Part shown: positions 26,816-35,591 of the stretch, in pieces
Numbering within the stretch: position 1 is the first letter of the stretch
How the letters are laid out: each line of letters begins with the position of its first letter
DNA from: Dyadobacter sp.
GTDB lineage: Bacteria > Bacteroidota > Bacteroidia > Cytophagales > Spirosomataceae
NCBI RefSeq assembly: GCF_017744695.1
Contig: NZ_JAGIAS010000008.1
Span: 62,001 to 126,000 of the forward strand
Direction of reading: 5' to 3'
Length of the DNA stretch: 64,000 nt
The notes under the pieces: generated by a model
Database searches by the model: none
What the model saw: the letters and a program-made list of their open reading frames with translations, nothing else
What the model was told of the DNA's origin: nothing
Program-made: the position numbers and the translations under genes

Positions 26816-27682
26816 TTACACCGTCGCTTTCCAGGCAATCGCTTCCTGTTTTTGTGAGCCCAGTTTTTCAATACCCAATTCTACCACGTCGCCTGGTTTG
26901 AGATAAACCGGCGGCTTCATGCCCAATCCTACTCCTGCCGGCGTTCCGGTGGTGATCACATCTCCCGGAAGCAGCGTCATGAACTGGCTCAGGTAGCTTA
27001 CCAGGAAAGGAATCTGGAAAATCATATCGGAAGTGTTGCTGTCCTGGATCTTCTTACCATTCAGGCTCAACCACAAGTCGAGATCGTTGGCATTACCCAC
27101 TTCATCGGAAGTGACCAAGTATGGGCCCAGCGGCGCGAAAGTATCGTTGCTTTTTCCCTTCACCCATTGTCCGCCACGCTCCATTTGGAACGCCCGTTCC
27201 GAATAGTCGTTATGAACAGCGTAACCTGCAACGTAGTCCAGCGCATTCGCCTCGTCCACGTAGCTCGTTTTTTTACCGATTACCACGGCTAGCTCAACTT
27301 CCCAGTCGGTTTTCTCCGAATTTCTAGGGATAATCACCTGATCAAATGGCCCGCATAATGCAGTAGTTGATTTGAAGAAAATGATCGGCTCTTTCGGCAG
27401 TTCGGTCGCGCCCGATTCGTAAGCATGCTTGGCATAGTTCATGCCAATGCAGACGATCTTGGAAGGACGTGCCACACAGGACCCATAACGGAACCCTTCC
27501 GCCACTTTGGGCGCGGAGGCCGCACTGGTTTCCAGCCAGGCCGACAAACGCGCGATGCCGTCGGTCGCAAAGAATTTCTCATTATAATCTTCACCAAATG
27601 CCGAAACATCCAGCTTCGTACCGTCGGCCAATTCTACGCCCGGCTTTTCATTTTCAAATGCACCAAATCGAAAGAGTTTCAT
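26816..27682 (-). CDS. Fumarylacetoacetate hydrolase family protein, probable 2,4-diketo-3-deoxy-L-fuconate hydrolase
   Basis: 288 residues. The FAH fold is shown by CIGMNYAKHAYESGA, EPIIFFKSTTALCGP, DWEVELAVVIGKK (metal-binding Glu residues) and DVITTGTPAGVGLGMKPP. The closest functional class known to me with this gene context hydrolyses 2,4-diketo-3-deoxy-L-fuconate (or the rhamnonate analogue) to pyruvate plus L-lactate. That would link this cluster to the lactate oxidation genes at 21.7-24.6 kb, a metabolic fit I infer rather than observe. Confidence 0.85.
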   Translation of the reverse strand: MKLFRFGAFENEKPGVELADGTKLDVSAFGEDYNEKFFATDGIARLSAWLETSAASAPKVAEGFRYGSCVARPSKIVCIGMNYAKHAYESGATELPKEPIIFFKSTTALCGPFDQVIIPRNSEKTDWEVELAVVIGKKTSYVDEANALDYVAGYAVHNDYSERAFQMERGGQWVKGKSNDTFAPLGPYLVTSDEVGNANDLDLWLSLNGKKIQDSNTSDMIFQIPFLVSYLSQFMTLLPGDVITTGTPAGVGLGMKPPVYLKPGDVVELGIEKLGSQKQEAIAWKATV

Positions 27683-27726
27683 GAAAAGGGATATTTGTGA
27701 CGGAAGAATGCTATAAGTAGCAGGCC

Positions 27727-27825
27727 GTAAGCTATAAGCTTTAAGCGATTGAATTCCGCCGTCTTAATGGTTAATGTATTTTAAATTTTACCAAGATGTA
27801 AACTGGGCCTGGACTTATAGCTTAC
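27727..27825. repeat. 12-bp inverted repeat around an intergenic region
   Basis: GTAAGCTATAAG (27727-27738) and CTTATAGCTTAC (27814-27825) are perfect inverted copies 75 nt apart, between the SDR stop and the FAH start. The same word type (AAGCTATAAGCTTTAAGC; compare AAGCTAAAAGC and GCTAAAAGCTC near 5465-5490) suggests a dispersed element rather than a gene-specific operator. Confidence 0.5.
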
Positions 27826-27834
27826 AGCCTTCCG

Positions 27835-28608
27835 CTAATTATTTAATTTCTCAAACCCACCATCAATCAGATAGTCGCAGCCGGTGATGAAACCTGCCTC
27901 ATCCGAACACAGGTACAGTGCCAGTGCACCGATTTCCTCCGGCTTCGCCATACGGCCGATGGGCTGGGTTTTGGACAGTTTTTCAAACATTTCCTGCTCC
28001 TTACCCGGATAGTTTTTGGAAATAAAACCATCCACGAACGGCGTATGCACGCGCGCCGGCGAGATACTGTTGCAACGGATTCCATCGGCCAGGTAATCGC
28101 GGGCTACCGACAATGTCATCGAGTAAACCGCCCCTTTTGCAGTAGAATAAGCAAAGCGATCGGGTATTCCTACTGTTGCCGCAATGGAGGCCATGTTCAA
28201 AATCACCCCTCCGCCATTCGCTTTCAGGTGCGGAATGGTGGCCATCAGGCAGTTGTAAACACCTTTGACATTGATATTAATCACCCTGTCAAAATCGATT
28301 TCAGCGGTGTTGTCCGCTTTGCCGATATGCGCAATCCCCGCATTGTTGACCAGGATATTAACTTGTTGCTTCGCCGCGATGGCGTTGATCGTGTTCACGA
28401 CGTCCGCCTGTTTGGAGATGTCCAGTGCGTGTGCCTCAGCTTGTCCGCCTTCCGCCGTGATTTCATTCACTACCTGGTTGGCCAGATCGATATTGAGTTC
28501 CAGAATGTGCACATAAGCGCCCTGTTTCGCGAACGTTTTGGAGATCGCCAATCCGATCCCGCTCGCCCCACCGGTCACCAGTGCTGTTTTTCCTGTTAGA
28601 TTAAACAT
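27835..28608 (-). CDS. SDR family oxidoreductase, probable 2-keto-3-deoxy-L-fuconate dehydrogenase
   Basis: 257 residues of a classical short-chain dehydrogenase. Cofactor motif VTGGASGIGLA, LVNNAG, catalytic Ser (MASIAA) and YSTAK are all present. An acidic residue after the second strand (ILELNID) points to NAD+. The stretch SISPARVHTPFVDGF is a signature I associate with the C4 dehydrogenases of 2-keto-3-deoxy-L-fuconate. It lies downstream of the UxaA-family gene, separated by the 92-bp repeat array, and upstream of the FAH gene, which matches the order of the pathway steps. Confidence 0.85.
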   Translation of the reverse strand: MFNLTGKTALVTGGASGIGLAISKTFAKQGAYVHILELNIDLANQVVNEITAEGGQAEAHALDISKQADVVNTINAIAAKQQVNILVNNAGIAHIGKADNTAEIDFDRVININVKGVYNCLMATIPHLKANGGGVILNMASIAATVGIPDRFAYSTAKGAVYSMTLSVARDYLADGIRCNSISPARVHTPFVDGFISKNYPGKEQEMFEKLSKTQPIGRMAKPEEIGALALYLCSDEAGFITGCDYLIDGGFEKLNN

Positions 28609-28685
28609 ACTGTGCTTCTTTAATAGCCTTAAATAGCTTTTTTGCTTTCCTTTTTCTTCTCTTTTGCTTTGCCTTTGATCTGTAT

Positions 28686-29067
28686 CCGGGGGTTAAAACC
28701 CCCGGCAATGGATTTTGCTTTGCTTCGCTTTGCGAGTTTAGTCATTCCCTGCCAGTTAATTTCTATCCAATGCTGTCAGTTTTAACTGGATTCGGGTTTA
28801 TCGCCGGCAACAGATTTCGCTTTGCGATTTCAGTGATCCCACCAGCCAATTTTTTATCTAATACCGTCAGTTTTAACTGGATTCGGGTTTATCCCTGGGC
28901 AACAGATTTTGCTTTGCAATTTCAGTGATCCCACCAGCCAATTTTTTATCTAATACCGTCAGTTTTAACTGGATTCGGGTTTATTCCCGGGCAACAGATT
29001 TCGCTTTGCAATTTCAGTGATCCCGCCAGCCAATTTTTTATCTAATACCGTCAGTTTTAACTGACGG
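28686..29067. repeat. 92-bp tandem repeat array bounded by two 20-bp palindromes
   Basis: Units begin with CAACAGATTT at 28808, 28900 and 28992 (period 92). A diverged first copy of about 103 bp starts near 28705, and the last copy is cut short, giving about 3.8 copies. The left edge is CCGGGGGTTAAAACCCCCGG (28686-28705) and the right edge CCGTCAGTTTTAACTGACGG (29048-29067). Both are 9-bp stems with a 2-nt loop. Each unit carries a half-copy of the right palindrome (GTCAGTTTTAACTG). The flank at 28620-28680 is a long pyrimidine-rich tract with repeated CTTTGC words. The stretch fills the 494-bp gap between the SDR and UxaA genes; no gene is seen. Confidence 0.85.
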
Positions 29068-29102
29068 AAGGGAGTAAGGCGGCGGAGTTGGAACGGGCGA
29101 TT

Positions 29103-30755
29103 TTATAGCGAAACGCCCCTTTTCCACGGAATAAAATCATCCTGACCCAATTGTTGCGCCTTGGTCAGCTCGCCGCTGGCTACTTTGATCACATATTCCA
29201 GCAATGCTTCTGCATTCTGCTCGATAGACTGGGTACCGTCTACAACCGGGCCGCAATCGAAGTCGATCACGTCTGGCATGCGCTGGGCGAGGGCCGAATT
29301 GGTCGCTACTTTCGCAACCGGGCAAATCGGGTTCCCTGTCGGTGTACCGAGGCCGGTGGTGAAAAGGATAATGTTGGCGCCTGCCGCGGTTTGGCCCGTG
29401 GTTGCCTCCACATCATTACCCGGCGTGCATACGAGGTGCAAGCCCGATTCCGTCGCTCTTTCGGTGTAATTCAAAACATCGGAAACATAGGCATTACCGC
29501 CTTTCTTAGCCGCTCCCGCAGACTTGATAGCGTCTGTAATGAGACCGTCCTTGATATTACCCGGCGACGGGTTGAATGCGAACGCGGAACCTACGGCTTC
29601 GGCTTTGCCTGCGTAGTCGCGCATGAGTTTTTCAAATTTGGCCGCTTTTTCTTCGGTTACACAACGGTTAAGGAGCTCCTGCTCTACCCCATTCAGTTCA
29701 GGAAATTCTGCAAGAAGCGTCTGGCCACCCAATCCCACAACAAGGTCAGACAAGTGTCCCAGTACCGGGTTGGCCGAAATGCCAGAGAAGCCATCCGAAC
29801 CACCGCATTTCAGACCTACCGAAAGTTTGGAAAGTGGCGCGTCCGAGCGTTCGAATTCATTGATTTTGGTTAAACCCATGAAAGTCTCCTTGATAGCACC
29901 GGACATAAGCGAGTACTCAGTGCCCTTCTGGTGCTCAAATGCAAAGAATGGCTTGTTGAAATGCGGATCGCGTTTACGGATTTCGTCTTCCAGTGTTTTC
30001 AGCTCCGAATTCTGGCAACCCAGGCTAAGTACTGTTATACCCGCCACATTGGGGTGCACGGCGTAAGCAGCGAACAGCGAACACAACGTATTTGCATCCA
30101 GACGCGTACCACCGCATCCGCCTTCATGCGTGAGGAACTTAACGCCATCCACATTTTTGAACGGTCGTTCCGGTTTCCTTTTGGCAACAGGCGCATCTAC
30201 AAAAGTTTCCAGGTTTTTGATGGTACGCATATCGCCCTGCTGGTACAAATGCAGGAACTCGCGCACCTGGTCACGGTACATATCTGTTTGTGCGTATCCG
30301 AGTTCGCGCTCGAACGCGTCCTTCATGATCAGCACATTACGGTTTTCGCAGAATACCAATGGCACTACGAGCCAGTAATTGTAAGTTCCTACACGGCCGT
30401 CTTCCCGGTGATAACCTTTGAAAGTCCGGCTTTGCCAATGGCTCACGTCCGGCTGGGTGTATGAATACGGTTTACGATTCGCGGTGCTGTAATCGTGCGC
30501 GTCGTGTTTCAGGTTGAATGTCGTGATCGGCTCTCCTTTTTTAATAGGCTGCGTGGCACGCCCTACGAGCACGCCATACATAATGATGGCGCCGCCGGTT
30601 TCGATATCCTCAGTAACAAACTTGTGCTTGGCCGAAACGCCGTATTGGAGATGGTAGAGACTCCCTTCGTACGTCACGTCCGCGCCGGCAGGCTGGTCGC
30701 GCAATGCCACAATAACATTGTCGGAAGGGTGAACTTTCAGGAATTGGGACGCCAT
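29103..30755 (-). CDS. UxaA-family dehydratase (altronate/galactarate type), candidate L-fuconate dehydratase
   Basis: 550 residues. An N-terminal SAF domain (about 1-90, MASQFLKVHPSDNVIVALRD) is followed by the central and C-terminal altronate/galactarate dehydratase domains: THEGGCGGTRLD, SLGCQNSEL, GLKCGGSDGFSGISANP, CTPGNDVEATTGQTAAGANI and GLGTPTGNPICPV. Conserved Cys residues probably bind a metal or Fe-S centre. UxaA itself dehydrates D-altronate, but no uronate genes are near. The lactonase, C4 dehydrogenase and FAH hydrolase in the same unit instead suggest L-fuconate (or another deoxy-sugar acid). ATG 30755 is chosen; the frame is open to 30812 upstream. Confidence 0.85.
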   Translation of the reverse strand: MASQFLKVHPSDNVIVALRDQPAGADVTYEGSLYHLQYGVSAKHKFVTEDIETGGAIIMYGVLVGRATQPIKKGEPITTFNLKHDAHDYSTANRKPYSYTQPDVSHWQSRTFKGYHREDGRVGTYNYWLVVPLVFCENRNVLIMKDAFERELGYAQTDMYRDQVREFLHLYQQGDMRTIKNLETFVDAPVAKRKPERPFKNVDGVKFLTHEGGCGGTRLDANTLCSLFAAYAVHPNVAGITVLSLGCQNSELKTLEDEIRKRDPHFNKPFFAFEHQKGTEYSLMSGAIKETFMGLTKINEFERSDAPLSKLSVGLKCGGSDGFSGISANPVLGHLSDLVVGLGGQTLLAEFPELNGVEQELLNRCVTEEKAAKFEKLMRDYAGKAEAVGSAFAFNPSPGNIKDGLITDAIKSAGAAKKGGNAYVSDVLNYTERATESGLHLVCTPGNDVEATTGQTAAGANIILFTTGLGTPTGNPICPVAKVATNSALAQRMPDVIDFDCGPVVDGTQSIEQNAEALLEYVIKVASGELTKAQQLGQDDFIPWKRGVSL

Positions 30756-30930
30756 ATTAATGTTCAGGTGAATGGTAATCTGGTATATTCCTCTGGTTTT
30801 CAATGATGCCAAATAGAATATATCAGCAAAACAACAGAATTATTTGAATACAATGAACTCAGACATTAGCAAATTTTTCAACTATATTGGCATATATTTC
30901 TCTTTTACGGTTTTAATCGTGTAATTATTT

Positions 30931-31839
30931 GTGAAACCGCAGCTACTTAAAGTTCCAAAGGGCTTACAGAAATCGTTCAGCATCCGGCGCGACGTGGTAC
31001 TGTATTTCTACAACCGCTGGCACTACCACCCTGAATTAGAGCTCATTCACATCGAACAGGGCTCAGGTACACAGTTTGTAGGCGACAATATCCGCAGTTT
31101 CCAGAGCGGCGACCTGCTGCTGATCGGCCCCAATCTACCACATTACTGGCGATGCGACGAAAAGTACTTCCAGCGCGGCAGCCAGCTTTATGCACAGGCC
31201 ACTGTCGTCCATTTTTCGGAAGAGATTTTTGGCAAAAACTTCCTCGCACTACCCGAAAACAAATCGATCCACGATTTGCTCGTGAAAGCCAGGCTCGGGA
31301 TCAAGATACTCGGCGAAGGCACCGATAAAGTGAAAACGCTTTTACACGAGCTTCTTAACCAAACCAACGGCAACCCGATCATCTCATTGATGCAAATCCT
31401 CGAAACCCTGGCCCATTGCGAGGAGATCAACGTGCTTTCGAACACACAGTACCAAAACGAGTACGACCAATACGATACCGACCGGATCAACCATATTTAT
31501 CAGTATTCAATCTCGAACTTCCAGAAAAAGATCTCGATTGAGGAAATCGCCGAGGTGGCCAACATCAGTCCACATTCGTTTTGCCGGTATTTCAAAAGCC
31601 GCAGCCGCAAAACCTATTCGCAGTTTCTGCTCGAACTCCGCATCGGCCATGCGTGCAAGTTGCTTTCCGAAAGCCGGATTCCCGTAGCGCAGGTTTGCTT
31701 CGAAAGCGGTTTCAACAACTTTGCCAACTTCAACAAATATTTCAAACTCCATACCGGCAAGAGCCCGATGCAATACCAGAAGGAATTCCGCAAGATTCCC
31801 ATTTCAGGCCATTTGCCAGCATTTAACACAACCTTATGA
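30931..31839 (+). CDS. AraC family transcriptional regulator with cupin sensor domain
   Basis: 302 residues starting at GTG 30931. The N-terminal half is a cupin (YFYNRWHYHPELELIHIEQGSGTQFVGDN) that should bind a sugar. The C-terminal half (about 195-290) holds two helix-turn-helix motifs: ISIEEIAEVANISPHSFCRYFKSRSRKT and IPVAQVCFESGFNNFANFNKYFKLHTGKSPMQY. It is divergent from the UxaA-headed catabolic unit across a 175-bp AT-rich gap, so it most likely activates that unit in response to the sugar. Its last bases overlap the start of the adenine deaminase gene (ATGA). Confidence 0.9.
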   Translation: MKPQLLKVPKGLQKSFSIRRDVVLYFYNRWHYHPELELIHIEQGSGTQFVGDNIRSFQSGDLLLIGPNLPHYWRCDEKYFQRGSQLYAQATVVHFSEEIFGKNFLALPENKSIHDLLVKARLGIKILGEGTDKVKTLLHELLNQTNGNPIISLMQILETLAHCEEINVLSNTQYQNEYDQYDTDRINHIYQYSISNFQKKISIEEIAEVANISPHSFCRYFKSRSRKTYSQFLLELRIGHACKLLSESRIPVAQVCFESGFNNFANFNKYFKLHTGKSPMQYQKEFRKIPISGHLPAFNTTL

Positions 31840-33464
31840 AAGTCAACCTGATCAATATCTTCGAAAAAACCATCCGGGAAGCCGAGATCCACATTTCCGA
31901 CAAGCATATTTCCAAAATTGACTTCACCGGTCCGGAGAACAGGACCCTATCTTATGCATTGCCCGGCTTCACCGACGCGCACGTACATGTAGAGAGCTCC
32001 ATGCTTACACCCGCACAATTTGCAAGGCTGGCTGTGGTACACGGGACGATCGCGACCGTGTCCGACCCTCACGAAATCGCGAACGTATTGGGCGTGGACG
32101 GCGTACAATTCATGATTGAAGACGGTAAGCGCGTACCCTTTAAGTTCTGTTTCGGAGCGCCGTCATGTGTCCCTGCTACGGTTTTTGAGACCGCCGGAGC
32201 AATCGTAGACGCGGAACAGGTCGGTGCGTTGCTGGCGAACGGCGATATTGGTTACCTGGCGGAAGTGATGAATTTTCCGGGAGTATTAACTGAGGACCCG
32301 GACATGATGGCGAAAATCAACTGGGCGAAACATTATAATAAGGTAATAGATGGCCACGCACCCGGTCTGCGCGGCGAGGCGGCGAAGCGATACGCGAGTT
32401 ACGGCATCAGTACCGATCATGAATGTTTCACCTACGCGGAGGCGCGCGAGAAGATTGATTATGGGGTCAATATCCTGATCCGTGAAGGAAGTGCCGCAAG
32501 GAATTTCGACGCACTGATCCCCCTTATCGCCGAGTTTCCCGACCGCATTATGTTCTGTTCCGATGACAAGCATCCCGATAATCTCGTTGAAGGGCATATT
32601 AATGTACTCGTCAAACGGGCCCTCGCGCTCGGGTACGACCTCTGGAATGTATTGCAAGCGGCTTGTATTAACCCGGTGACGCATTACAGTTTGAATGCCG
32701 GCTTGCTCCGCGAAGGCGACCCCGCCGATTTTATTGTAATCGACAATCCCGAAGCATTTAATATCCTCGAAACATGGATCGATGGCGAGCTTGTGGCACA
32801 GAATGGCTTCTCACTTATACCCGATCTGCGCAGCGAACATCCCAACCATTTTGAATGTAAACCGAAGACTCCTGCGGAATTCAGATACCCTGCAAATAAT
32901 TCCGAAACACGAATCAGGGTGATCGAGGCTTTGGACGGTCAATTGGTTACAAATGAGTGGATAACGCAAGCAAAAATTGTCGGCGGCGCAATAGTCCCCG
33001 ATCTTGAAAAAGACGTATTGAAGGTAGTCGTCGTGAACCGCTATTCGCCGGGTCCGCCGGCCATTGCGTTCATCCGCAATTTTGGTTTGAAGCAAGGGGC
33101 ATTAGCATCATCGGTCGCACATGATTCGCACAATATAATAAGCATAGGATGTGACGATGAAAGCATCGCGCAGGCGGTGAACCTGATCATCGGGGCGAAG
33201 GGCGGCGTATCGGCCGTGGGTGCTGGTGAAGAGTATTTGCTGAAACTCCCGATCGCCGGATTAATGACCGATCAGGACGGGTATGAAGTAGCCGAAAGTT
33301 ACACAACCATCGACCGTTTTGTAAAGGAAACGCTCGGATCCACACTGAAATCGCCGTTTATGTCGCTGTCATTCATGGCGTTACTGGTGATACCATCCCT
33401 GAAACTGAGCGATAAAGGCCTTTTTGACGGAGAAAACTTCAAGTTTACCGCGCTAAGTGTGTAA
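31836..33464 (+). CDS. ade: Adenine deaminase
   Basis: Hydrolyses adenine to hypoxanthine and ammonia for purine salvage. 542 residues with the family metal motif PGFTDAHVHVESS, VSDPHEIANVLG, VIDGHAPGL, STDHECFTYAEA and FCSDDKHPDNL. The C-terminal adenine-deaminase-specific domain has GLKQGALASSVAHDSHNIISIG. Length and motifs match. Its ATG overlaps the AraC stop codon by 4 nt, so translation is coupled to the regulator despite no obvious metabolic link. Confidence 0.93.
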   Translation: MKVNLINIFEKTIREAEIHISDKHISKIDFTGPENRTLSYALPGFTDAHVHVESSMLTPAQFARLAVVHGTIATVSDPHEIANVLGVDGVQFMIEDGKRVPFKFCFGAPSCVPATVFETAGAIVDAEQVGALLANGDIGYLAEVMNFPGVLTEDPDMMAKINWAKHYNKVIDGHAPGLRGEAAKRYASYGISTDHECFTYAEAREKIDYGVNILIREGSAARNFDALIPLIAEFPDRIMFCSDDKHPDNLVEGHINVLVKRALALGYDLWNVLQAACINPVTHYSLNAGLLREGDPADFIVIDNPEAFNILETWIDGELVAQNGFSLIPDLRSEHPNHFECKPKTPAEFRYPANNSETRIRVIEALDGQLVTNEWITQAKIVGGAIVPDLEKDVLKVVVVNRYSPGPPAIAFIRNFGLKQGALASSVAHDSHNIISIGCDDESIAQAVNLIIGAKGGVSAVGAGEEYLLKLPIAGLMTDQDGYEVAESYTTIDRFVKETLGSTLKSPFMSLSFMALLVIPSLKLSDKGLFDGENFKFTALSV

Positions 33465-33563
33465 AAAGCAGCGATTTTCGGGAAATAGTATCATTAACCT
33501 TTGAAATATAATTTTATGATGAAAATATTTTTAAAATATGTTTTTTTATAAATATATTTACAA

Positions 33564-33585
33564 GTGTAATAATGACATTATTCAC
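33564..33585 (+). promoter_or_regulatory. Inverted repeat upstream of the ECF sigma factor
   Basis: GTG-T-AATAATG-A-CATTATT-CAC: a perfect 7-bp core repeat around one base, with GTG/CAC ends. It lies 39 nt before the start codon in a very AT-rich stretch (33500-33600). It could be an operator. Confidence 0.35.
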
Positions 33586-33623
33586 AATCATTCCTAACCC
33601 CAATTCCAAATCCTTTCCAAACA

Positions 33624-34205
33624 ATGGCTCACCTACGCTACAAGCAAGAAGAAGAACTATGCTTTTGGGATCAGTTCAGAAAAGGCGATGAAAATGCCTA
33701 CGCATGCCTCTACCGCTCTTACGTTCACATTCTTTACCAGTACTGTTCGCAATTCACGATCGACAAGCCTCTTATCAAGGATTGTATCCACGATTTGTTT
33801 GTAGAATTATGGAGAAACCGCATGACGCTCGGTGACACCACTTCGGTCCGCTTTTACCTGATGGCCTCCATCAAACGCAAATTGGTCCGCCATTTGAATG
33901 CACAGCAAAAGCATACCAGCAACGAAGATATCCCGGTTGAATACTGGCATATCAACACCCCCTCCCACGAGAACCACCTGATTTCGGAAGAAGAATTCGA
34001 ATCGACCAACCAGCACCTGAATGTGGCCATCAACGGCCTGCCACGCCGCCAGCGTGAGGCTATCTTCCTCAAATTCTACATGAACCTGAACAATCACGAG
34101 ATCGCAGATTTGATGAAAATAAATATACAGTCGGTTTATAACCTGGTTTTTGGTGCTTTGGGTAACCTGAAAAAGCAGATGACACTCGACAGACTGACTT
34201 TTTGA
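33624..34205 (+). CDS. ECF-type RNA polymerase sigma factor
   Basis: 193 residues. Region 2 (about 10-85) reads FRKGDENAYACLYRSYVHILYQYC ... DLFVELWRNR, with the DLFVELW core-binding element. Region 4 (about 130-190) reads LPRRQREAIFLKFYMNLNNHEIADLMKINIQSVYNLVFGALGNLKKQM, a helix-turn-helix for the -35 region. In Bacteroidota such factors usually sit beside a FecR-type anti-sigma gene and a SusC/D pair. None is present here; the next gene is rarA, after a terminator. It is therefore an orphan, perhaps controlled by transcription. Confidence 0.9.
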   Translation: MAHLRYKQEEELCFWDQFRKGDENAYACLYRSYVHILYQYCSQFTIDKPLIKDCIHDLFVELWRNRMTLGDTTSVRFYLMASIKRKLVRHLNAQQKHTSNEDIPVEYWHINTPSHENHLISEEEFESTNQHLNVAINGLPRRQREAIFLKFYMNLNNHEIADLMKINIQSVYNLVFGALGNLKKQMTLDRLTF

Positions 34206-34240
34206 TAGCAGCCTGTTTAAACGTTTAAATACATTGACAG

Positions 34241-34271
34241 AAAGCGTGGCGAACTATGCCGCGCTTTTTTT
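34241..34271 (+). terminator. Terminator of the ECF sigma gene
   Basis: AAAGCGTGGC pairs with GCCGCGCTTT (10 bp with one G-U, 7-nt loop), followed by TTTTTTG. Located 36 nt after the sigma-factor stop codon. Confidence 0.75.
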
Positions 34272-34275
34272 GTGT

Positions 34276-34283
34276 TAAATTTG
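34276..34283 (+). promoter_or_regulatory. Bacteroidota -7 promoter element (TAAATTTG) for rarA
   Basis: Exact TAnnTTTG match 37 nt before the rarA ATG at 34320, directly after the preceding terminator. No clear -33 element. Confidence 0.5.
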
Positions 34284-34319
34284 CTTTACATTGACAAGCT
34301 ACATTCCGACACTTCACCC

Positions 34320-35591
34320 ATGAACATCATCACCACGCCCCTCGCCGAACGCCTCCGCCCGCGGACGCTCGACGATTTTGTAGGGCAGGAAAAGCTGCTC
34401 GGCCCAAAAGGACCACTACGACGGGCCATTTTACAGAATGCCATTCCCTCCATGATTTTCTGGGGCCCACCCGGTGTGGGCAAGACTACCCTCGCATTGC
34501 TCATTGCCGATACCACCAAACGGCAGTTTTACAACCTCAGCGCGATTAGCTCCGGTGTGAAGGACTTGCGCGAAGTACTTGCACGACCTTCCGGTTTGTT
34601 CCCCGCGATCCTTTTCATCGACGAGATCCACCGTTACAACAAGAGCCAGCAGGACGCATTGCTGGGTGCGGTGGAGAGAGGCCAGGTTACGCTGATTGGC
34701 GCCACAACCGAAAATCCGTCATTTGAAATCAACTCGGCGTTGCTATCGCGCTGCCAAGTGTACATTCTTGAAGCATTCGGTGAAAAAGAATTAAAAGACC
34801 TCATTGCCCGTGCGCTCGAAAAGGACCCTTGGCTGAAAGAGAAGAGTATCAAATTCAAGTCATATGATGCATTAATGCGCCTTTCCGGCGGTGATGGCCG
34901 CAAATTGCTGAATCTGCTGGAATTGGTGGTATTAGGCAAAGGCGATGCCAAAAAGATTGAAATCACCGACGAATGGGTCACCGAGGTAGCCCAGCAGAAC
35001 ATTGCACGCTACGACAAATCAGGCGAACAGCATTACGATATTATTTCGGCGTTTATCAAATCGCTCCGTGGCAGCGACCCCAATGGGGCGGTATACTGGA
35101 TGGCGCGGATGATCGTAGCTGGCGAAGATCCGTCGTTCATTGCCCGCAGAATGCTCATTATGGCTTCTGAGGACATAGGCAATGCCAACCCGACGGCGAT
35201 GATCATGGCCAATGCGTGCATGCAGGCTGTGAATGTGATCGGCTATCCCGAATGCCGCATTATACTTTCCCAAACGGCGGTTTACCTGGCCACCTCCCCC
35301 AAAAGCAATGCGAGCTACATGGCGATCGGAGAAGCCATCGAAGCGGCCACGCGTACCGCGCACCTGCCTGTGCCCCTGCACCTGCGTAATGCGCCTACGA
35401 AGCTGATGAAACAGATCGGTTACGGAAAGGATTACAAATATTCGCACGATTTTGAAGGAAACTTCGCGAAGCAGGATTTCCTTCCCGACGAATTAAAGGG
35501 GACCAAATTCTTCGAACCGGGAAGAAATGCACGGGAAGAAGAGATCAGAAAGAAGTTGCAACACTGGTGGGGCGATTGGTACGGCTACTGA
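34320..35591 (+). CDS. rarA: Replication-associated recombination protein A (AAA+ ATPase)
   Basis: Clamp-loader-like AAA+ ATPase (RarA/MgsA, related to eukaryotic WRNIP1) that acts at stalled replication forks. Walker A is [11 protein letters not shown], Walker [10 protein letters not shown], sensor 1 [10 protein letters not shown], and the arginine-finger region follows (LLSRCQVY). The C-terminal tetramerisation part has [48 protein letters not shown]. About 423 residues. ATG 34320 ([14 protein letters not shown]) is preferred; the frame is open from 34272. The 3' end overlaps the opposing small gene by 7 nt. Confidence 0.93.
   Translation: MNIITTPLAERLRPRTLDDFVGQEKLLGPKGPLRRAILQNAIPSMIFWGPPGVGKTTLALLIADTTKRQFYNLSAISSGVKDLREVLARPSGLFPAILFIDEIHRYNKSQQDALLGAVERGQVTLIGATTENPSFEINSALLSRCQVYILEAFGEKELKDLIARALEKDPWLKEKSIKFKSYDALMRLSGGDGRKLLNLLELVVLGKGDAKKIEITDEWVTEVAQQNIARYDKSGEQHYDIISAFIKSLRGSDPNGAVYWMARMIVAGEDPSFIARRMLIMASEDIGNANPTAMIMANACMQAVNVIGYPECRIILSQTAVYLATSPKSNASYMAIGEAIEAATRTAHLPVPLHLRNAPTKLMKQIGYGKDYKYSHDFEGNFAKQDFLPDELKGTKFFEPGRNAREEEIRKKLQHWWGDWYGY

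Noticed and set aside
28686-29067. The tandem repeat as a CRISPR array
   Set aside because: The 92-bp units are repeats along their whole length, with no unique spacers, and there are no cas genes.
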